Shown one piece after another: positions 27,500 through 37,650 of a stretch of 64,000 nucleotides of DNA. This DNA comes from Catenovulum agarivorans YM01. GTDB taxonomy: Bacteria; Pseudomonadota; Gammaproteobacteria; Enterobacterales; Alteromonadaceae. The stretch's first letter is position 1, and each line of letters begins with the position of its first letter. The notes under the pieces were generated by a model. It was not told the origin of the DNA, did no database searches, and saw only the letters and a list, made by a program, of their open reading frames with translations. Location of the stretch: contig NZ_JH767534.1 of the NCBI RefSeq assembly GCF_000281085.1, positions 62,001 through 126,000 of the forward strand, read 5' to 3'. The position numbers and the translations under genes were made by a program.

Positions 27500-27673
27500 T
27501 TACCACCAATCTTCCACCTCGATCCATTTTTCACCACTTTTCAGCCACTTGTCGTTTTTACCTTTAAATACAGGGTATTTAATGGGATCAATCGCCCAAA
27601 TTTTGCCTTGACAAAACTTTATCTCAAACCCAAACTGTGCAAACGTGGTGTAAAGTGGGGTAAAGTGGATCAA
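27500..27673 (-). CDS. Possible small protein or gene remnant upstream of mraZ
   Basis: Open frame of about 57 residues, read leftward from a TTG near 27673 to TAA at 27500. The latter two thirds look protein-like (GKIWAIDPIKYPVF ... WIEVEDWW at the C-terminus, Trp-rich). A hairpin follows directly. Against it: no ATG or GTG start, no ribosome site seen, and its first third is encoded by the MraZ operator repeats. It may be the 3' remnant of a lost gene. I do not recognise the family. Confidence 0.3.
   Translation of the reverse strand: MIHFTPLYTTFAQFGFEIKFCQGKIWAIDPIKYPVFKGKNDKWLKSGEKWIEVEDWW
27608..27636 (+). promoter_or_regulatory. Candidate promoter of the mraZ/dcw operon
   Basis: A perfect -35 TTGACA at 27608-27613 with a weak -10 CAAACT at 27631-27636 (17-base spacing). 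It lies directly before the MraZ repeats and about 107 bases before mraZ, the layout expected for an MraZ-repressed Pmra promoter. The weak -10 makes it tentative. Confidence 0.45.
27645..27669 (+). promoter_or_regulatory. MraZ operator: three GTGGn direct repeats
   Basis: GTGGT (27645), GTGGG (27655) and GTGGA (27665) repeat every 10 bases, each followed by a T/G-TAAA-like spacer. Established MraZ operators are three to four direct repeats of this form upstream of mraZ. MraZ should bind here to repress its own dcw operon. Confidence 0.8.
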
Positions 27674-27742
27674 ATTTTATTAATTTGAATAAACTCACCC
27701 ATAGAGCAAACAACAACAGTTAATTGAAACAGGTGAATTCAA

Positions 27743-28201
27743 GTGTTTAGAGGGGCCAATCCCATCACAATGGATGACAAAGGTCGGATCGCAATTCCGG
27801 CTCGTTATCGTGATGAGTTGCTAGAAGATAGCAACGGCCAAATCGTATGCACAATTGACATATATTCACCTTGTTTGCTCTTGTATCCCATGGCTGAGTG
27901 GGAGCAAGTTGAAAAACGCTTGCGCGGATTACGCGATAACAACCCCAGCGAGCGCAGATATAAACGTTTAATGCTGGGTAATGCGGTTGATAACGAAATT
28001 GATAAAAATGGTCGTTTTAATATCAGCGCAAATTTGCGTGCTCATGCAGGATTAGAAAAGCAGTTGATGTTAGTCGGCCAATTAAACAAATTCGAAATAT
28101 GGGATTTAGCCGCGTGGGAAGCTCGCCAAGCTGAAGACATGGCAATTATTGAGTCCGGTGATTTTGAATTAACCGATAACTTACAAGACTTTAATTTATA
28201 A
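27743..28201 (+). CDS. mraZ: Transcriptional regulator / division protein MraZ
   Basis: First gene of the dcw operon, 152 residues, with two SpoVT-AbrB-like halves (DDKGRIAIPARYR near residue 10; DKNGRFNISANLR in the second half). It forms a ring and binds the repeated GTGGn boxes seen just upstream to repress the operon. It starts with GTG 27743, preceded by AGGTG. rsmH follows after 22 bases. Confidence 0.97.
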   Translation: MFRGANPITMDDKGRIAIPARYRDELLEDSNGQIVCTIDIYSPCLLLYPMAEWEQVEKRLRGLRDNNPSERRYKRLMLGNAVDNEIDKNGRFNISANLRAHAGLEKQLMLVGQLNKFEIWDLAAWEARQAEDMAIIESGDFELTDNLQDFNL

Positions 28202-28223
28202 CAACAAATAACTAAGAAAGATT

Positions 28224-29162
28224 ATGCAAGCGTCTGGACATATAAGTGTGCTGTTAGCCGAATCAATTGATGGATTAGCCATTAAACCAGACGGTGTTTA
28301 TGTAGATTGCACTTTTGGTCGTGGTGGTCACAGCCGAGCTGTATTAGAGCAGTTAGGTGAAAACGGTCGATTGTACTCGTTTGATCAAGACCCAACCGCA
28401 ATCGCATGGGCAAAAGAACATTTTGACGACCCAAGATTTGAAATTATTCATGCTAATTTCAGTCAATTAGAGCATGAAATGAACCAACGTGGTTTAGTTG
28501 GCAAAGTGGATGGTGTATTAGCCGATTTAGGTGTTAGTTCACCACAACTTGATGAAGCAGAGCGCGGATTCAGTTTTATGCGTGATGGGCCGTTAGATAT
28601 GCGCATGAATCCAACATTTGGTGTCAGTGCTGCTGAGTGGTTACAGCATGCCGACGAAGATGATATTGCGTTTGTATTAAAAGAATATGGTGAAGAAAGG
28701 TTTGCGCGCCACATAGCGCGGGTGATTGTTCACGACAGAGACGAAAAACCTTTTAAGCGAACTAGTGATTTATCTAGTTTATTGGAACGAATAATAAAGA
28801 AGCGGGAACCGGGTAAACACCCTGCAACTCGTACGTTTCAAGCATTAAGAATTCAAGTGAATGGCGAATTAGACGCGATCAAAGTGGCTTTGACAGCGGC
28901 AACCAATATTTTGGCTAACGGCGGACGTTTGTCGGTTATTAGCTTTCATTCGCTAGAAGATCGCATAGTAAAACGTTTTATCAGTCAGCAAAGTAAAGCT
29001 AAACCTGTACCTAGAGGTTTACCTGTAACTGATGCTGAATTGAATAAAGACATTAGCTTAAAGCCAATTGGCAAAGCGATAAAACCAACTAAAGCTGAGT
29101 TGGAACTCAACCCGAGAGCACGCAGCTCGGTATTGAGGATAGCAGAGCGTGTCGGACGTTAA
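28224..29162 (+). CDS. rsmH: 16S rRNA (cytosine1402-N4)-methyltransferase RsmH
   Basis: SAM-dependent methyltransferase (formerly MraW), 312 residues, that modifies C1402 in the ribosomal decoding centre. It has [13 protein letters not shown] at the start, the SAM motif [26 protein letters not shown], and [13 protein letters not shown] near the end. The end overlaps ftsL by 14 bases. Confidence 0.97.
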   Translation: MQASGHISVLLAESIDGLAIKPDGVYVDCTFGRGGHSRAVLEQLGENGRLYSFDQDPTAIAWAKEHFDDPRFEIIHANFSQLEHEMNQRGLVGKVDGVLADLGVSSPQLDEAERGFSFMRDGPLDMRMNPTFGVSAAEWLQHADEDDIAFVLKEYGEERFARHIARVIVHDRDEKPFKRTSDLSSLLERIIKKREPGKHPATRTFQALRIQVNGELDAIKVALTAATNILANGGRLSVISFHSLEDRIVKRFISQQSKAKPVPRGLPVTDAELNKDISLKPIGKAIKPTKAELELNPRARSSVLRIAERVGR

Positions 29163-29472
29163 GGCGCGCCAGCCAAATTTGGCAAAGGTGTTGTTAACCG
29201 ACTGGTTTGCGCATATTTGGATGATTATTTTAATTGTTGCTGTGTTGATTTCTGCTTACGCAGTGATTTATTACGCATGGGGCAATCGACAGCTTAATGC
29301 TGAAGTTCAGCAGTTGTTAGAAGACAAAGACAAATTAGATATAGATTGGCGACATATGTTGCTTGAGCACAATGCGTTATCCGAGCATAGCCGCATTGAA
29401 CAAATAGCACGAGAAAAACTCAATATGGTCAGACCGCAAGGTCAACAAGAGAAAGTTATTAAACAACCATGA
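29149..29472 (+). CDS. ftsL: Cell division protein FtsL
   Basis: Small bitopic inner-membrane protein of the divisome (107 residues) that forms a complex with FtsB and FtsQ. A cytoplasmic N-terminus, one membrane helix (about 25-46) and a periplasmic leucine-zipper-like coiled coil (about 50-90) are visible. It begins with GTG 29149 inside rsmH and overlaps ftsI by 4 bases, so translation is coupled. Confidence 0.93.
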   Translation: MSDVKARQPNLAKVLLTDWFAHIWMIILIVAVLISAYAVIYYAWGNRQLNAEVQQLLEDKDKLDIDWRHMLLEHNALSEHSRIEQIAREKLNMVRPQGQQEKVIKQP

Positions 29473-31205
29473 ATAAACGTAAAGTTCAACTACAAGCAGG
29501 TACAGCACGCTGGCGGTTTTATACCGTTTTTGGCGTGATCTCGCTGGTATTTTGTGCTTTGCTGGCTCGTGCGGCTTATATCCAAGTTATTTCGCCTGAC
29601 ATGTTGCGTGAACAAGGCGACATGCGCACCCACAGAACCTTATCTGATACTGTGTTGCGTGGCATGATCACGGATCGTAATGGTTTAGAGCTAGCCATTA
29701 GTGTGCCGGTGAATACAGTTTGGGCTGATCCTAAACAAATTGCTCAAAGTAAATCACTCGAAAAAACACGAGAGTGGCGTGCATTGGCAGATATTTTACG
29801 TGTTGATTTGAACGAATTAACTGAACGAGTCGCCAGTAATCCAAATGGCCGTTTTGTCTATTTAGCTCGCCAAGTATCGCCTGCAATGGCTGATTATGTC
29901 CGCCATTTAAAATTGCCAGGTGTGCATTTGCGTCCTGAATCTAAACGTTATTATCCAGCTGCTGAGGTCAACGCCCACCTAGTTGGTATTACCAATATTG
30001 ATGATATTGGTATAGACGGTATTGAAAAACTTTATAACGACGCCTTGACTGGTGAAGAAGGCAAAAAGAGCATTTTACGTGATGCGAAAGGTCGCATTAT
30101 TGAAGTGTTAGCTGAAGAAGAATCACAGCAAGCAAAAGACGTGGTTTTGTCTATTGACCAACGCATTCAAACTTTAGCCTACCAAGAATTGAAAAAAGCT
30201 GTGCAGTATTACGAAGCTGACTCTGGCTCAGTGGTTGCTGTTGATATTGAGTCGGGCGAATTACTCGCTATGGTCAATAGCCCTTCATACAACCCAAATA
30301 ATCGTAAAACCATTACTGCCGCAGCTATGCGCAATCGTGCAATTACCGATACTTTTGAGCCAGGGTCATCAGTTAAACCGCTAACAGTGTTAGCCGCGTT
30401 AGAATTTGGCAGCGTTAATGCCAATACTATAGTCAACACTGCACCTGGTTGGTTGCAGATTGGTGGTCGTCGAGTGAGTGATAGTGGTCAAAACCACGGA
30501 AAGTTAACTTTGGACGGTGTACTGAAAAAATCAAGTAATGTTGGCACAACTAAACTTGCGCTTGAATTGCCAACCGAACAGTTTTTAGATGTTTTTTATA
30601 ATGCGGGTTTTGGTTCAGATACGGGCACGGGTTTATTAGGTGAAAGCTCCGGCATTTTTTATGACCGTCGAAGATGGTCGGATTTTGAACGGGCAACTTT
30701 ATCTTTTGGATATGGTTTATCTGTTACCGCCACACAGCTTGCACAAGCGTACGCAACGATTGGTAATGGCGGTATACGCCGCCCCTTAAGCATTTTAAAA
30801 TTAGAACAACCATTACCCGGCGAACGGGTTTTTTCGCATAGTTCGAGCCGTCAACTATTGAAGATGATGGAAGCTGTATTAGACGAAGATGGTTCAGGTC
30901 ATAGAGCTGCAGTGGAAGGTTACCGAGTTGCTGGTAAAACAGGCACCAGCCGTAAAGCTGTTGCAGGTGGTTATGGCAATGATTATGTTGGTTTGTTTGC
31001 CGGCCTAGCACCTATCTCTAATCCTAAGCTTGCTTTGGTTGTACTGATTAATAATCCAAAAGGTGATAAATATCACGGTGGTGAAGTTGCCGCACCTGTC
31101 TTTAGTAAAGTGATGGGCGGCGCATTACAAATACTTAATGTGCCAACCGACAAAAATGATGATTTGCAGCTAGCTCAAGTCAAGGAGGCACAAAACGATG
31201 CCTGA
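29469..31205 (+). CDS. ftsI: Septal peptidoglycan transpeptidase FtsI (PBP3)
   Basis: Class B penicillin-binding protein, 578 residues, that crosslinks septal peptidoglycan with FtsW. It has an N-terminal membrane anchor (about 18-40), a pedestal domain, and a transpeptidase domain with the active-site SxxK (GSSVKP), SSN (KKSSNVG) and KTGT (AGKTGTS). All catalytic motifs are intact. It overlaps murE by 8 bases. Confidence 0.97.
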   Translation: MNKRKVQLQAGTARWRFYTVFGVISLVFCALLARAAYIQVISPDMLREQGDMRTHRTLSDTVLRGMITDRNGLELAISVPVNTVWADPKQIAQSKSLEKTREWRALADILRVDLNELTERVASNPNGRFVYLARQVSPAMADYVRHLKLPGVHLRPESKRYYPAAEVNAHLVGITNIDDIGIDGIEKLYNDALTGEEGKKSILRDAKGRIIEVLAEEESQQAKDVVLSIDQRIQTLAYQELKKAVQYYEADSGSVVAVDIESGELLAMVNSPSYNPNNRKTITAAAMRNRAITDTFEPGSSVKPLTVLAALEFGSVNANTIVNTAPGWLQIGGRRVSDSGQNHGKLTLDGVLKKSSNVGTTKLALELPTEQFLDVFYNAGFGSDTGTGLLGESSGIFYDRRRWSDFERATLSFGYGLSVTATQLAQAYATIGNGGIRRPLSILKLEQPLPGERVFSHSSSRQLLKMMEAVLDEDGSGHRAAVEGYRVAGKTGTSRKAVAGGYGNDYVGLFAGLAPISNPKLALVVLINNPKGDKYHGGEVAAPVFSKVMGGALQILNVPTDKNDDLQLAQVKEAQNDA

Positions 31206-32754
31206 TTTAGACTTGAAACATAGTATCGAACAAATTATTCAATTAACGCTACCGGCACAAACTGTGGCTGGTTTAGCGATAGATAGCCGTCAAATTAAAA
31301 CGGGTTACTGCTTTGTTGCTTTACAAGGTCATCAACAACATGGTTTAGCTTATGCTGAACAAGCGATAGTGCGTGGCGCGACATTCATTTTGGCCGAAAC
31401 TTTAGATGATGCCGAACACGGCAACTTAACTATTGTCGCAGACACCCCTTGTTTATCTGTTTACCAGCTCTCTCGTTTAAGCGGTATATTGGCATCTGTA
31501 CAGTTTGGCCATCCAAGCCACAAGCTTGCATTGGTTGGCACAACAGGTACCAACGGCAAAACCACAGTTTCTGATATGTTTGCGCAGTTAAGTATGAACA
31601 ACCAAGCAAGCTCAGGCTATATCGGCACTTTAGGCTGTTATTGGTGGGATGCTGACAAGAATAAACATACAGCCAAACAGGGTTTAACGACGCCTGATGC
31701 TTTTACTTTACAGCAGTTATTAGCGCAAATGGTAAAAGCCGATGTAACACAAGTCGCGATAGAAGTATCTTCACACGCGTTGGCGCAAAATAGAGTATCT
31801 GGTTGTGAATTCGCAGCCGTTGCTTTCACCAATTTAACCCACGACCATTTAGACTATCACCAAGACATGCAGAGTTATTTTGCATGTAAACAAAGTTTGT
31901 TTTTACAAAATCCAAATACTTTTGCAGTTATCTGTACCGACAATGAGTACGGACAAAGTTTGTTGCAGTCGGTTATCAAACAGCGTGGCGAAGATGCGGA
32001 TCACAATGTTTTAGCTATTGGCCGCAATGCAGCTAAATTGCATACAAACGCTTGGCAAGTTGATTCAGTACAAGCTACCGAACAGGGTTTTGATATCAAG
32101 GTTGCACTGACTTCCGCTGATAAGCCAAATCCACAGCAAGTTGACTGGCATCTGCCTTTGATTGGTGAATTTAATATCAATAATGCATTAACTGCTTTGG
32201 CAATGTTGCAGCATTTAGACCCAAGTGTATTAGCGAGCTGTATAACCGATAATCATCAGCCGCTTGCTAAATTAACTGCCTGTGCGGGTCGTATGGAAGT
32301 ATTTAGCTCAAGCAACAAAGCCAAGATCGTTGTTGATTTTGCCCACACGCCTGATGCGCTTGCACAAGCTTTGCACGCAAGTCGACAACATTGCCAAGGA
32401 AAACTTTGGGTTGTGTTTGGTTGTGGTGGTGACAGAGACGCACAAAAACGTCCGTTAATGGGCAAAATTGCCGCAGACTTGGCGGACTATCTGGTCATCA
32501 CCAATGATAATCCGCGTAGTGAATCGCCAGAAAAAATTGTTGCTGATATCTTAGCTGGCATTTCGGCGAAACATAAAGTTTCTGTTGAACAAGACAGAAA
32601 AAAAGCCATTATCCAAACACTTGAAAATGCTGCAAGCGACGACTTAATTTTAGTCGCTGGTAAAGGCCATGAAACGAAACAAATTTTAGCCGATGGTGCT
32701 GTTGAATACGATGAGCGCGCATTTGTTAAACAGTTAATGGAGGCGCAAGCATGA
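31198..32754 (+). CDS. murE: UDP-MurNAc-L-Ala-D-Glu:meso-diaminopimelate ligase MurE
   Basis: Cytoplasmic ATP-dependent Mur ligase, 518 residues, that adds the third residue of the peptidoglycan stem. It has the P-loop GTNGKTT, a central domain, and the C-terminal DNPRSE, whose DNPR is the marker for meso-diaminopimelate specificity, so the cell wall should be of the usual Gram-negative type. It overlaps murF by 4 bases (ATGA). Confidence 0.97.
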   Translation: MPDLDLKHSIEQIIQLTLPAQTVAGLAIDSRQIKTGYCFVALQGHQQHGLAYAEQAIVRGATFILAETLDDAEHGNLTIVADTPCLSVYQLSRLSGILASVQFGHPSHKLALVGTTGTNGKTTVSDMFAQLSMNNQASSGYIGTLGCYWWDADKNKHTAKQGLTTPDAFTLQQLLAQMVKADVTQVAIEVSSHALAQNRVSGCEFAAVAFTNLTHDHLDYHQDMQSYFACKQSLFLQNPNTFAVICTDNEYGQSLLQSVIKQRGEDADHNVLAIGRNAAKLHTNAWQVDSVQATEQGFDIKVALTSADKPNPQQVDWHLPLIGEFNINNALTALAMLQHLDPSVLASCITDNHQPLAKLTACAGRMEVFSSSNKAKIVVDFAHTPDALAQALHASRQHCQGKLWVVFGCGGDRDAQKRPLMGKIAADLADYLVITNDNPRSESPEKIVADILAGISAKHKVSVEQDRKKAIIQTLENAASDDLILVAGKGHETKQILADGAVEYDERAFVKQLMEAQA

Positions 32755-34175
32755 TCAGCCAAACATTAGCTGTATTACAACAAGTAACCCAAGGCCAACT
32801 GATTGCATCTAGCCAATATTCGCTAGAGCAAACGCAGTTGTTGGCCGTGACTCATATTTCAACCGACACAAGAAAAATAACCAAAGGTGACTGTTATTTA
32901 GCGCTTAAAGGTGAGCGTTTTGACGGTCATGATTTTTGCCAACAAGCTGTTGATGCAGGTGCTGAATTTTTATTGGTTAGCCAGCAACAAAATATTGATG
33001 TGCCTCAGCTAGTAGTAGCAGATACACGTATCGCACTTGGTGTCATTGCTGCGTACAACAAACAACAGGCTAAGGTTAAAACCATTGCAGCAACGGGCAG
33101 TGCGGGTAAAACCACAGTCAAAGAAATGTTGTCGGCGATTTGTAGCCAAGCAGGTAAAACTTTAGCGACTAAAGGCAATTTTAATAATGATATTGGTGCG
33201 CCACTGACCTTGTTGGAATTATCTGAGTCAGATGAATACGCAGTTATAGAGTTAGGCGCAAACCACATAGGCGAAATTGCCTACACAGTGAATTTGGTCA
33301 AACCTGATGTTGCTTTAGTGAATAACGTAAGTGCTGCACATTTAGAAGGTTTTGGTTCAATTGCTGGTGTAGTGCAAGCCAAAGGTGAAATATACAGTGG
33401 TTTAACTGAGCAAGGTATTGCGATTGTTAATGCTGATTTAGCTTGTGCGGATGATTGGTTGCCTGTTATCGGAGCTCGTCCACAAATCCGTTTTTCCACT
33501 GAACCTTTTGCTGATGTTTATTTAGTTGATTTGCAGCTAAATGAAAGTTTGTGTGCTGAGTTTAGCTGGGTTTATCGTGGTACTGAATATCCAGTCACTC
33601 TAAATATTCCAGGTATTCACAATGCTAACAATGCACTTGCTGCAATCAGTTGTGCGTTAGCTATAGGTATTAAACCTGAGCATATTTGCACTGGGTTGAG
33701 TCAAGCGCAAACTGTTGCAGGCCGAGTTAAACCTATTCAATTAGGTCAGCTTACCGTTATTGATGACAGTTACAACGCGAATCAAGGTTCGATGCAAGCT
33801 GCGATTGATTTGCTCAAACACGCCAATGCAAAACGCCTGTTTGTAATGGGTGATATGGGGGAAATGGGCAAATATGCGCAAGATATTCATCAACAAGTGG
33901 GTGAATACGCACTTAACGCAGGGTTAGACGGTTTTTATGTTAAAGGCGATTGGGTCAAGTTTGCACAACCTGATACTAATTGCCAATTTGATTCATTTGA
34001 TAAGTTAAATCAAACACTGATACAACAAATAGATCAGTTTATTGCTGATCCACAACAGAGTCAGAAGGTAGTTGTTTTGATTAAAGGGTCTCGTAGTTCT
34101 GGCATGGACAAGCTAGTGAATATGTTAGTTGTACACTATCAGTCCACTAATGCTGTGGAGGATAGCGCATGTTAG
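32751..34175 (+). CDS. murF: UDP-MurNAc-tripeptide:D-alanyl-D-alanine ligase MurF
   Basis: Cytoplasmic Mur ligase, 474 residues, that attaches D-Ala-D-Ala, made by the Ddl encoded further down. It shows [12 protein letters not shown] (P-loop), [24 protein letters not shown], and the C-terminal [11 protein letters not shown]. It overlaps mraY by 7 bases. Confidence 0.97.
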   Translation: MISQTLAVLQQVTQGQLIASSQYSLEQTQLLAVTHISTDTRKITKGDCYLALKGERFDGHDFCQQAVDAGAEFLLVSQQQNIDVPQLVVADTRIALGVIAAYNKQQAKVKTIAATGSAGKTTVKEMLSAICSQAGKTLATKGNFNNDIGAPLTLLELSESDEYAVIELGANHIGEIAYTVNLVKPDVALVNNVSAAHLEGFGSIAGVVQAKGEIYSGLTEQGIAIVNADLACADDWLPVIGARPQIRFSTEPFADVYLVDLQLNESLCAEFSWVYRGTEYPVTLNIPGIHNANNALAAISCALAIGIKPEHICTGLSQAQTVAGRVKPIQLGQLTVIDDSYNANQGSMQAAIDLLKHANAKRLFVMGDMGEMGKYAQDIHQQVGEYALNAGLDGFYVKGDWVKFAQPDTNCQFDSFDKLNQTLIQQIDQFIADPQQSQKVVVLIKGSRSSGMDKLVNMLVVHYQSTNAVEDSAC

Positions 34176-35254
34176 TTTGGTTAGCACAATGGTTAACTGA
34201 AAATGTTGATCCCGGTTTTAATGTTTTTTCTTATCTAACTTTCCGTTCGATATTAAGCATTTTAACTGGTTTAGGTTTGTCTCTTTATCTAGGGCCTAAG
34301 CTCATCCGTTATTTGCAACGTATGCAGATTGGTCAAACTGTGCGTGATGATGGCCCAGAATCACATTTATCCAAATCTGGCACGCCAACTATGGGCGGTT
34401 TGTTGATTTTAGGCGCAATAGCAACTTCGGTTTTATTGTGGGCTGATTTAACCAATAGATATGTATTAGTTACTTTATTTGTGGTGTTGGCATTTGGAGC
34501 CATTGGTTTTGTTGATGACTATCGCAAAGTGATCCGCAAAGACAGCAAAGGATTAATCGCGCGTTGGAAGTATTTTTGGCAGTCAGTCACAGCGACTATA
34601 GTTGCGGTTGTTTTGTATATGACACAACAGCAAGCAGCTGAAACTCAGTTGCTGATTCCATTTTTTAAAGAAGTGATGCCGCAACTTGGACTGTTTTTTA
34701 TTGTTACGACTTATTTCGTGATTGTTGGCACCAGTAACGCTGTTAATTTAACCGATGGTTTAGATGGTTTAGCTATAGTACCAACCATTATGGTTGCTTG
34801 TGCATTTGCCATTATTGCTTACGTAACCGGCAATGTGAATTTCTCATCCTATCTAAATATTCCGTACATTCCAGAAACCAGTGAATTAGTGATTGTTTGT
34901 ACCGCCATATTTGGTGCCGGTTTAGGCTTTTTATGGTTCAACACCTATCCAGCACAAGTATTTATGGGTGATGTTGGCTCGTTAGCACTAGGCGCAACTT
35001 TAGGTGTAATAGCTGTATTGGTACGACAAGAAATTGTTTTAGTGATTATGGGCGGTGTGTTTGTAATGGAAACTGTGTCGGTGATTTTACAAGTCGGCAG
35101 CTATAAGTTACGCGGTCAACGCATATTTAGAATGGCACCTATACATCACCATTACGAATTAAAAGGCTGGCCTGAGCCTAGGGTAATAGTCCGTTTTTGG
35201 ATTATTAGTTTGGTATTAGTTTTGATTGGATTAGCAACACTCAAGTTAAGATAA
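34169..35254 (+). CDS. mraY: Phospho-MurNAc-pentapeptide translocase MraY
   Basis: Polytopic membrane enzyme (361 residues, about ten helices) that makes lipid I from UDP-MurNAc-pentapeptide and undecaprenyl phosphate. Catalytic motifs are present: [25 protein letters not shown] and the late [12 protein letters not shown]. In most gammaproteobacteria murD follows; here ftsW starts after a single base. Confidence 0.97.
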   Translation: MLVWLAQWLTENVDPGFNVFSYLTFRSILSILTGLGLSLYLGPKLIRYLQRMQIGQTVRDDGPESHLSKSGTPTMGGLLILGAIATSVLLWADLTNRYVLVTLFVVLAFGAIGFVDDYRKVIRKDSKGLIARWKYFWQSVTATIVAVVLYMTQQQAAETQLLIPFFKEVMPQLGLFFIVTTYFVIVGTSNAVNLTDGLDGLAIVPTIMVACAFAIIAYVTGNVNFSSYLNIPYIPETSELVIVCTAIFGAGLGFLWFNTYPAQVFMGDVGSLALGATLGVIAVLVRQEIVLVIMGGVFVMETVSVILQVGSYKLRGQRIFRMAPIHHHYELKGWPEPRVIVRFWIISLVLVLIGLATLKLR

Positions 35255-35255
35255 A

Positions 35256-36557
35256 ATGCAAACAGAGCAAGCAAAACCAACATTGAATGAACATTTGAAG
35301 CGCTTTTGGCAAAGCGCTTTTGGTGTTTCTGACGCGCATGATTTATACGATCGCAGCATTGTATTGCTGGCGTTAGCTTTGGCTATGTTAGGTTTGATTA
35401 TGGTTGCTTCTGCATCATTGCCTTATGCAATGCGAGAGTTTGATAATCCGCTACATTTTGTTATTCGCCATGGCATATATTTGGTGTTAGCTGCTGGCAT
35501 CGCTTTATTTGTTGTGCAACTACCACTTAGTTGGTGGGAAAAATATAACCCATATTTATTGATGGCAGCTCTGTTGTTGTTGGTTGCTGTGCTCATAGTT
35601 GGCCGCACTGTTAATGGTGCAACTCGTTGGTTGGCGATTGGCCCAATTAATATTCAAGCAGCAGAACCTGCAAAGTTATTTTTCTTTGCTTATTTGGCTG
35701 GTTATTTAGTTAGACGTGAGCAAGAGATTAAGCAGAATTTAAAAGGCTTTTTAAAGCCGCTAGCTGTGTTTTTTGTATTGGCACTTTTGTTATTAATGCA
35801 GCCAGATTTGGGCACTGTGATTGTGATGTTTGCCACTACAGTTGGTTTATTGTTTTTGGCAGGCTCCAAGTTAATTCAGTTTTTCTCGCTATTTTTAACC
35901 GGTATTTTTGCCATTGTGTTGCTAATAGTGGTTGAGCCGTATCGTATGCGCCGCATCTTGTCGTTTATGGATCCATGGGCAGATCCTTTTGGCAATGGCT
36001 ATCAGCTGACTCAAAGTTTAATGGCCTATGGACGTGGTGATTGGTTTGGCATGGGGTTAGGTAACAGTATTCAAAAACTAGATTATTTACCCGAAGCACA
36101 TACAGATTTTGTTTTTGCCATTTTGGCAGAAGAATTTGGTTATTTTGGTGTGGCTGTTGTGGTTATCGCGCTATTTTGTTTGGTTGGCAAAACTTTGACT
36201 TTAGGTAATCGAGCAATGGCGGCTGAACGTCCATTTGCTGGTTATGTTGCGTATGCAATTGCAATTTGGATGAGTTTTCAATCTGCTGTCAATATTGGCG
36301 CAAGTGCAGGTTTATTGCCAACTAAAGGTTTGACTCTACCTTTGGTTAGTTATGGTGGTAGTAGCTTAATTGTTATGAGTATTGCGATTGCATTAATTGT
36401 CCGCATCGATCACGAATTAAGGTTAATGAAAACCCAAGCCACACGAAAGTCTGTGAATACTTTGGTTAAAGCGAAAAATAAATCGAATAAAAAAGCTAAA
36501 TCAGACGAGCCGACAGCACCTGTTATCACAACTCAGGAGGCGTTATTAAATGAATAA
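35256..36557 (+). CDS. ftsW: Septal peptidoglycan glycosyltransferase FtsW
   Basis: SEDS-family polymerase of lipid II, 433 residues with about ten membrane helices, working with FtsI at the septum. It has a cytoplasmic N-terminus of about 30 residues and the family signature QPDLGT followed by GRGDWFGMGLGNS and LPEAHTDFVFA. The C-terminal tail is basic and cytoplasmic. It overlaps murG by 8 bases. Confidence 0.96.
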   Translation: MQTEQAKPTLNEHLKRFWQSAFGVSDAHDLYDRSIVLLALALAMLGLIMVASASLPYAMREFDNPLHFVIRHGIYLVLAAGIALFVVQLPLSWWEKYNPYLLMAALLLLVAVLIVGRTVNGATRWLAIGPINIQAAEPAKLFFFAYLAGYLVRREQEIKQNLKGFLKPLAVFFVLALLLLMQPDLGTVIVMFATTVGLLFLAGSKLIQFFSLFLTGIFAIVLLIVVEPYRMRRILSFMDPWADPFGNGYQLTQSLMAYGRGDWFGMGLGNSIQKLDYLPEAHTDFVFAILAEEFGYFGVAVVVIALFCLVGKTLTLGNRAMAAERPFAGYVAYAIAIWMSFQSAVNIGASAGLLPTKGLTLPLVSYGGSSLIVMSIAIALIVRIDHELRLMKTQATRKSVNTLVKAKNKSNKKAKSDEPTAPVITTQEALLNE

Positions 36558-37650
36558 ACGTCTTTTGATTATGGCTGGTGGTACAGGCGGGCATATTTTT
36601 CCTGGGTTAGCGGTTGCAGATGAATTGGCTGCAAAAGGTTGGCAAATATTGTGGTTAGGCACAGCTGACCGCATGGAAGCAGACCTCGTACCACAGTCTG
36701 GTTACGATATTGAATTTATCAAAATAAAAGGTGTGCGTGGCAAAGGTTTTATCACTAAGTTGCTGACACCATTTAAGTTGTTAGCAGCTGTAGTTGCGGC
36801 GCGTAAAGTTATCAAAACATTTAAACCAAATGTTATTGCAGGTTTTGGTGGATATGTCGCTTTACCTGGTGGAATTGCAGCTAAGCTTACTGGCACGCCT
36901 TTAGTGATACATGAGCAAAATGCAGTTGCTGGTATGACTAATAAAATATTAGCCAAGTGGGCAAACAAAGTATTTTGTGCGTTTGAACCGGTGGCGGGTT
37001 TAAGCAATTATGCTGTCGTCGGTAACCCAATTCGTGCAGATATTTTAGCTAAACGTCAGCAAAACCAAGATGTAGCTGTAGGTGAACAAGCGGCGGTTAA
37101 AATTTTAGTGGTGGGTGGTAGTTTAGGTGCACAAGCGTTAAATACTTATGTGCCGCAGGCTATCGCACAGTTAGATGCAAAGGTGCAAATTAACATTGTC
37201 CATCAGTGCGGCAAAGGCAACTTGCAGGGTACAGAGCAAGCTTATCAACAACTTGCTGGTAATAAGCAAATTTCAGCTCAGGTAGTTGAATTTATTGGTG
37301 ACATGGCTAGTGCATATGCCGAAGCTGATTTAGTCATATGCCGAGCGGGTGCGTTAACTGTATCGGAAATAGCCGCCATTGGCGTTGCGAGTATTTTTGT
37401 GCCATTGCCACACGCAGTAGATGATCACCAAACCAAGAATGCACAGGCATTAGAAAAAGTTGGCGCAGCTAAAATATTAGCCCAATCGCAGTTAACGCAA
37501 GGTTTGTTAAAACCAGTGTTAGAAGAAATATTTGCCGATGGGCAAAACAAGTTACAACAAATGGCACAAGCTTGCGCTCAGGTTGCAAAACTAGATGCGC
37601 AAAAAATTGTCGCCACAGAAATAGAATTATTAGCAGTAGGACAAAAATGA
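36550..37650 (+). CDS. murG: Lipid II synthase MurG
   Basis: Peripheral membrane GT28 glycosyltransferase (366 residues) that adds GlcNAc to lipid I. It has [15 protein letters not shown] near the N-terminus, [20 protein letters not shown] and [10 protein letters not shown]. It overlaps murC by 4 bases (ATGA). Confidence 0.97.
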   Translation: MNKRLLIMAGGTGGHIFPGLAVADELAAKGWQILWLGTADRMEADLVPQSGYDIEFIKIKGVRGKGFITKLLTPFKLLAAVVAARKVIKTFKPNVIAGFGGYVALPGGIAAKLTGTPLVIHEQNAVAGMTNKILAKWANKVFCAFEPVAGLSNYAVVGNPIRADILAKRQQNQDVAVGEQAAVKILVVGGSLGAQALNTYVPQAIAQLDAKVQINIVHQCGKGNLQGTEQAYQQLAGNKQISAQVVEFIGDMASAYAEADLVICRAGALTVSEIAAIGVASIFVPLPHAVDDHQTKNAQALEKVGAAKILAQSQLTQGLLKPVLEEIFADGQNKLQQMAQACAQVAKLDAQKIVATEIELLAVGQK

